NCBI GenBank assembly: GCA_014904845.1
Contig: MU119258.1
Coordinates: 124,001 to 188,000 of the forward strand
From: Acephala macrosclerotiorum
Lineage: Eukaryota > Ascomycota > Leotiomycetes > Helotiales > Mollisiaceae
DNA length: 64,000 nucleotides
Direction of reading: 5' to 3'
The notes beneath the pieces were generated by a model. The model saw nothing but the letters and a program-made list of their open reading frames with translations. It ran no database searches and was not told the DNA's origin. The number at the start of each line of letters is the position of its first letter. Position 1 is the first letter of the stretch. The position numbers were made by a program, and so were the translations under genes. This document shows positions 58,036 to 64,000 of this stretch, in pieces.

Positions 58036-58727
58036 TTGGGTCTCAAGACAGACATCGAAGCATCTTTTCAGAGATGGCCCAATCTACTTCCCGGTCTGGC
58101 TAGAGGCTCCGCCCATTTCGACGGTGGCAATCTTCTTTGTTGCGTTTTAGCACTCCCAGAGACACACTACGACATCCTTCGAGCAGTGATGGAAACAGAA
58201 AGAGGGCAAAGGGCCATGATGGAGGAAATGGATGGAGGAAGTGTATTCTGGACAAGTGGACTTGAGGTATTCTCATATGTGTGCTTTTTTCGCCTCGGGT
58301 AATCTGGCCAGCACCAAAGGCCCGAGACGATCTAGACCTTTGCACATCCCGAACTTTCTCAGTACGACATCCGACCCAAGAGAGGAAGGCAGGAACCCGA
58401 GAAATTACCAAGATTCTAGAAAGGGCAAGAGGAATGTCAGACGCCTTCCGCCGGACGAGACGCCGACGACAAGCGCTGGAAAACGAGATGATGGGAAAGG
58501 AGGCATGCATCCCTGCTGAAATCCTTCAATTTCTAGTGCTGGCGTTACCAAGCTTTCGGCATGGGCTGTTAAGCTTTTCGAGGCTTTTATTGATCGATCG
58601 GGCTGGCCGCCTCGTCCGCTTGCCATTTCCCCGACGCTTGTATATTTCAGGAAGCTGGATATTCTGCGGAACCGGGGGGAGCCCAATGAAAGTCTTCGCC
58701 ATCAAGTCAAAACGGACGATAGCATGA
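58036..58727 (+). other. Possible decayed or multi-exon gene, unidentified
   Basis: Two overlapping plus-strand frames look partly coding: 58036-58302 (ETHYDILRAVMETERGQRAM) and 58281-58727 (EITKILERARGMSDAFRRTR, then LLLIDRAGRLVRLP). The second phrase resembles the region after the helical N-terminus of some fungal STAND/HeLo-type proteins, but that is weak. No clean splice chain to a stop was found. It may be a gene fragment. Confidence 0.25.
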
Positions 58728-59490
58728 AGAGGCAGGTCGAAGATAACAGGCGCACGCCGCTGGGAAAAGATAAGGAGCACGGTGCGACCAATGGCCAATA
58801 CATGCAGCATATTTCCGAACTCAAACGGACGCGCCTCCGATGTGGCTTGCAAGAACCGTATTCAAATCGTCAATTGGTCAGCGGCAAAACTCCAAGAAAT
58901 ATTCCAAGAAACAGGATACACCAAATGCAAAGATCTCCTGCGCGAAAGCTTGTCCGTGAGAAGAAGCTTCTCCGGATCCACTTGGAATGGAATGAATGGG
59001 ATCAACGAGGGCGAGGTACGCTACAGAAGTAACCACGAAAGCTTGTGCTCAAGAGCGGGGGACCAGCTCGTGTCGTGTGCACTCATCCGTGGGATCCTGG
59101 TAGCAGCACTACTCAGCCGTCAGGTCTTTCTAGAACACGGAGGAGGGAAGCGAGTGGTTAAAATATGTTTCGATACGACCCCTCCCCGCGCAGGCCAGTC
59201 CCAATATCGCAGTTGACATCCGTCAACTAATCCAGAACTGAGGCGGTCCCAACTTCCCTCGACTGGAGGTTGCGAAAAATCAGCACCAGTGAGCGAGCTT
59301 CCTTTCCAGTCCTTGTCGTCGGGGCGCACCACACCTGATAAGGACATGTACTGCCACTGGACGGCACGGTTAAAGTAGTCTGAGGTCATTGTTTCTCCAA
59401 GTTTCCCATAAAATGCGCTTGTCCCCTGCTTAGCAACTGTTTTTCACTCATCTTGGCACTTCATCGTGATACCACGAGCCAGACTTCATC
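58728..59490. other. Intergenic, OPT transporter upstream region
   Basis: This contains the leader and promoter of the transporter gene. A frame at 58782-59216 (+) is motif-free and not called. Confidence 0.4.
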
Positions 59491-62049
59491 ATGGCGACAC
59501 AACGACCCGGCTTCCAGAGAGCCGATACAGACTTGGATCCGACCAAAGCTGCTACTTCTTCTCTTGATCCGGAGAAGCATGCTGTCCCTAGCCCAGAGAT
59601 CACCTACATGGGCTCCGATGATGAACCAGAGTTCATTGCTGCAAAGGAAGATCATTTTGGAGAGACTGCCGTTCTTTCGGATGCCAAAGATGTCCTCACT
59701 CACGTTATCCATGTCGACGACGACCCATCTTTGAGCCCATGGACCGCCCGTGCCTTCTTCTTGGGTGAGTGCATTGCTCCTACTGGCTCAGAACACTGAG
59801 ATCTAACGATCGATCAGGTATCGGCTTGGCCATCTTTGCTTCCGTTTTGCAAGAAATCTATTACTTCAAACCCCAAGCTATCTACGTCTCAATCGTCTTC
59901 ATGACTGTCATTGGATATGCTTTGGGAGAGACTCTTGCACTGATCCCAAGAAAGGGTGCCTTCCTGACCTTCTTGAACCCTTTCCCGTTCAACAGTAAGG
60001 AGCATGCGTTCATCGTCATCATGGCTTCTGCAGCAGCCACCAACGCCGTGTCTACTGAGATTCTGGCTGCCCAGAAATTGTACTATGGAATGGACCCAAA
60101 CCCAGGAGCGGCCATCTTCTTGGTCATCTCCTCCCAGCTTCTCGGATTCGGTATTGCAGGTCTTCTTCGATCTGTGCTTGTCCAGCCGACGAGGTAAGAA
60201 TTCCCACGACCATGAGGACATTCAAGCTAACTAATTGCCCAGAATGCTGTGGCCTATCAACATCCCAGTCATCACCCTCTTGGAAACTCTTCATCGTGAC
60301 AAGAGAGAGACCAGGTTCCGTCTCAAGGTCTTCTGGATCGTTTTCACCATCCTCTTGGTCTGGGAAATCGTCCCCGAATGGATGTTCCCTCTTCTTCAAG
60401 GTCTTTCGATCTTCTGTCTCGCCAAGCAGAACTCCTTGCTCTTCACTAACCTCTTCGGTGGTTCGCAAGGTAACGAAGGTCTTGGATTCTTGTCCATCTC
60501 CTTCGATTGGCAATACATCGCCTCCCTGGGCTCACCGATGTGGTTGCCTCTCTACACTCTTACCAACAGCATGATCGGATACCTTCTCTGCACCGTCCTT
60601 TTCATGGGTATTTACTACGGAAACATTTGGGAGTCACAAAACTTCCCATTCATGTCCCAACTTCTGTACGACAACTCCTCCAACGCCACCAGCTTCTCAA
60701 CCTACAACCTCAGCCTGCTTCTTACTCCCGAAAACTTCATCGATAGAGCTGGCCTTGAGGAGAACGGTATCCCATATCTCACCGGAACTTATATCGGTTA
60801 TCTCATCACTACTAACATGGGTCTCACTGCTACTATTGTACACATGTTCTTGTGGAACTTTGACGACATCAAGAACGGATGGTACTTCCTTCACCCCAGT
60901 CAACTCAAGAAGGTTCTCCAACCATCGTTCTGGACTTTCTGGAAGGGTGGCAAGACTCCAGAGCAGCACAAAAGAGAGGTTCTCGAGAATCCTGACATGG
61001 ATCCTCATTACAAGATGATGGTTTCAGAGGGATACTCCGAGGTTCCCAACTGGTGGTATGCATGCGTCCTCTTCGGCTCTCTTGCCGTCGGTCTCGGAAC
61101 GTTGTACGGTATTGAGTCAACTCTCCCATGGTGGGGATACCTCATCGCCAACGTCTTCGCATTCGTATTCATCTTGTTCTTCGGAGCTCAGATGGGTATC
61201 ACGGGTTTCCAATTCAACCAACAGCCCATCATCCAGATGGTTGCTGGTTACATGCACCCCGGAAAGCCCCTCGGTACGTCCACTTCTCTCCCCCTCATTT
61301 ACGCCAAGCAATGCTAATTAAAACCAGCAAACATGTACTTCACTGTCTTTGGTTTCAACGGCGTCCAACAAGGCCAATGGCTCTGCCGCGACCTCAAAAT
61401 TGCCCAACTCGCCCATCTCGCCCCAAAAGCAACCTTCACCGCACAAATGATCGGCGCCGTCATCGGTGCAATCTTCAACTATGTCATGATGAAGACCATT
61501 GTGACCAACCAATACGACATCCTTACCTCCATCGAAGGTTCCAACATCTGGTCTGGTCAGAATGTTCAACAATACAACACGCTTGCTATCGCTTGGTCGA
61601 TTGCTGGTGATATGTTCTCGATTGGGGCGAGGTATCAGTGGGTTACTATCTCGTATTTGCTGGGATTCATCGTCCCGGTCCCGTTTTGGCTCCTCTATCG
61701 ATATACCAAGATTGAGTTCTTCAACTATATCAATCTTTCGATTATCCTTTGGTATATGGGTTGGTTGTTTGTCGGAGTCAATTCTTCGATTCTGTCATAC
61801 TTCGCGATTGGATTCTTCGCTCAATACTACCTGCGAAAATATAAGCCGGGTATTTTCGTCAAGTACAACTACCTAGTGTCCGCGGCGCTCGACGGAGGAA
61901 CCCAAGTTTTGGTGTTCGTCCTTTCCTTCGCGGTTTTCGGTGGTTCTGGAAAGGCTCACTCGTTCCCAACATGGGCGGGTAACAACGGGGGTTTTAGCAA
62001 CAACAAGAATGTCGATTACTGTATGTTCAATCCTGCGAATGCGGGATAG
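59491..62049 (+). CDS. OPT family oligopeptide transporter
   Basis: Four exons (59491-59764, 59818-60193, 60243-61273, 61328-62049) give 2403 nt, 800 residues. A hydrophilic N-terminus of about 80 residues with acidic patches precedes about 14-16 membrane segments. OPT-family signatures include DDDPSLSPWTARAFFLG before the first span, LNPFPFNSKEHAFIVIMAS, QYNTLAIAWSIAGDMFSIG and QYYLRKYKPGIFVKYNYLVS. Family knowledge: proton-coupled import of tetra- and pentapeptides (some members carry glutathione or siderophore-like compounds) at the plasma membrane. Length is normal; no frame damage. Neighbours give no further hint of substrate. Confidence 0.95.
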
Positions 62050-64000
62050 AATGGTGGAGGCTGGGAAATTCACGCTCGCTATGAGGAAGAATTATATTTA
62101 TACTTTTAAATAATTTCGATGCATTGATGGGGGAGAGTGTGCATGGGATGCAGCTATGTTATCTACAGCGAAAGTGAATAATGTGATATGTCTTCAATGT
62201 CCTCTCTCCTCTCGAACACTCATGAGAATTGATTCTTGTGGTTCTTGTGATAGATCGGCGTTCGATCATCGTGTTTCAATGACGCTTTCCCGCGCGGGAA
62301 GATCTGCACTGTACAGCATCATGCATGCGATCTGATGTCAAGATCGCCGCAACGTTGCAGCAGGCACTTCAGCTCCTTATCTTAGCGCTTGAGGGTCAGG
62401 TGAAGCTAAATTTATTATCGAGAACCGACATGGAACCAACACCCATGACGTCAAGGTGCTCTTCCCCTCTCGACATTTGATGTCTCGTGTAAGCGATACG
62501 AGATTTAAACTCCTACATTCCTGCGAACACTAGGTTTCGGTTCGTAACGAGCGTCAATCGAATCTCCCCAACATACGAAGTATCAAGAGGTTGTGGTTGG
62601 TGGATGAGGAAAAGAGTTTGGGACTCTCATCGCGCGCCGAATTGCCGTTTTTGGCTCGGAGATTCCGACCACGAAGAGCACAAAGACTTACTTCGGCCGC
62701 ACGACGGAGGCAGCGCAAGATATACTAGATGCAGGAGGGGCCAAGGGATACTCGAGTAAAGTACTCCCTGAGCTTGGGAAAAGTCCAGGTGAGGCGAGAG
62801 ATTGGGACTGTCGCTAAGAGCGCTCGAGGAAATGTCGCCTGATGTGCAGCGCCCACCCAATGATGCAGAGCTCAAATTTTGATGAAAATGAATTAATAAA
62901 AAGAAGCAGCAACAATTTTTGATGTCCTTACTGCATTCGCTTCTCTGCTCGCCAATTGTAGGAATTTCCGGTTCTTGCTATTGTGTCACGTGCGCTGATT
63001 GTGAGAGAATGTGGAGCCCTTCAAGGTTCTTTGAGATAACTTACATATCTCAATATCATGTATATAGCGTGGCTTGCTACCTTAATCAGTTCTTGTTCTC
63101 TTCGTGTGCGAAAGCTCGTAGTTTGCGCTGAGGGATTGAGATACCCTTCGCTGAGGTGGACGAGGGTGTCAATGCAACATTGTCTCCAGACCTCATGTCG
63201 AAATCCATGACTCGCAGCGCCTACCCAAGAGGATTTTGGAGGCTCAAGAACTTGCAACTGTTTCTAAAATCCATAAAGAATAGTGTCGTGGTTTAGGGCG
63301 TTCGAGAACCTCGAAATCGCGCGTCCTGCATCCCTTGGTAACACTTCAAAAAAATTCGATCGGGGTAAATCGCCCTTTCGCGTTGACACATTGTCACGAC
63401 AGCCTGCATCCTTCCATTGGAGCACATATGAGGAAATTGAGCAAAGTAAATGAACGTGAGGCTCAATTCCGGACCTCAGCCTCCTTCGCTCTCGACTCGC
63501 TTATCACCCCTGACTGAAGCGAGTCCAAAAAAGAAGAAGATACTTTCCAAGACCCCTTCTATCAAGCGTGTATGTTTCTTTCAAAGAGAAAAAAGAATAA
63601 GAACACAAGGTAGAAAATGCAAAAAACCAGACTCGGCGCGCACTTCTAGGAAGATATTGCTTGGTCGAGAATCGGAAAATAGGGTCCTCATATAGGGTAC
63701 TTGGTAGGTCCTTGGGAGATTGCAAGCATTTTAAACTCAGGTTACCGTGTTCGCCAACACTCGCCATTTTTTTTCGATGTTATATTTGCTTAATTAAATC
63801 TATAAGGACTGAAAGTGTCGGCGGTACGGAGTCTGTCTTGACCGAAGCGAGGGCGGAGCGCTAAGCATCGGAAAGGAAGATATAAACTCCTGCAAGGCAT
63901 CAGAAGTCATGTGCGGTATTTGCACTGTTTGCACCCTTTCAATTAATGCCAACTAGCGTATCTGAGGGGGTATATAATCTCGTCCTCGACCTGAGAATTT
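62050..64000. other. Right-end intergenic region, no supported gene
   Basis: About 1.95 kb with the transporter's 3' end and then only short frames on both strands. A gene whose body lies beyond the edge could have its promoter here, but nothing supports a call. Confidence 0.4.

Noticed and set aside
58100..58510. 136-codon minus-strand frame
   Set aside because: The plus strand here is more protein-like and the minus frame has no motif.

Overview
The window is eukaryotic and looks like a filamentous ascomycete, most likely Leotiomycetes/Helotiales (inference from gene content; no marker gene is present). Genes are broken by short introns of about 46-126 nt with GTAAGT/GTATGT-type donors and CTAAC/CTGAC branch sites. 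The contents are typical of plant-associated or saprotrophic fungi: secreted glycoside hydrolases, a Zn2Cys6 regulator, a highly reducing polyketide synthase, 2EXR proteins and an OPT transporter. All gene models were spliced by eye. For every multi-exon model of an intact gene the exon lengths sum to a multiple of three and the splice sites join family motifs in frame.

Left part (1-24 kb): a partial F-box gene (-); a seven-exon secreted type I phosphodiesterase (-) with 9-nt and 20-nt micro-exons; a secreted GH92 alpha-mannosidase (+); a Zn2Cys6 factor (+); a membrane-anchored or secreted GH78 alpha-L-rhamnosidase (-). Then come two dead genes: a GH31 alpha-glucosidase whose stops mostly replace Trp or Gln codons, as expected of RIP-type C:G to T:A decay, and a beta-propeller lectin-like membrane protein split by an AT-rich insertion.

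Middle (25-40 kb): a small acidic orphan gene whose UGA stop is followed by 35 more coding-like codons; two blocks of a degenerate ~168-bp satellite (21.5 and 27.5-28.7 kb); a 2286-residue HR-PKS (KS-AT-DH-psiKR-ER-KR-ACP, no methyltransferase) on the minus strand; and, 2.1 kb upstream and divergent, a FSH-family serine hydrolase of the LovG type. These two form a minimal polyketide locus: the synthase builds the chain and the hydrolase probably releases it.

Right part (41-64 kb): a GH28 rhamnogalacturonase-like enzyme with Ser/Thr linker and CBM1 (-), a small membrane protein, an intact 2EXR gene beside a broken relative, a secreted intradiol dioxygenase-like protein, a small protein with six Cys-Pro motifs, and a secreted ten-cysteine protein embedded between three different tandem-repeat arrays. 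A further 2EXR gene follows, whose 3' end is copied in inverted orientation. Next come transposon remains, including an AT-rich terminal-inverted-repeat element with a nested 229-bp solo LTR (perfect AAAAT target duplication). The last gene is a complete OPT oligopeptide transporter. GH78, GH28-CBM1 and GH92 suggest a pectin/glycoprotein-degrading secretome; the repeat-rich 50-57 kb stretch is the most accessory-like part.
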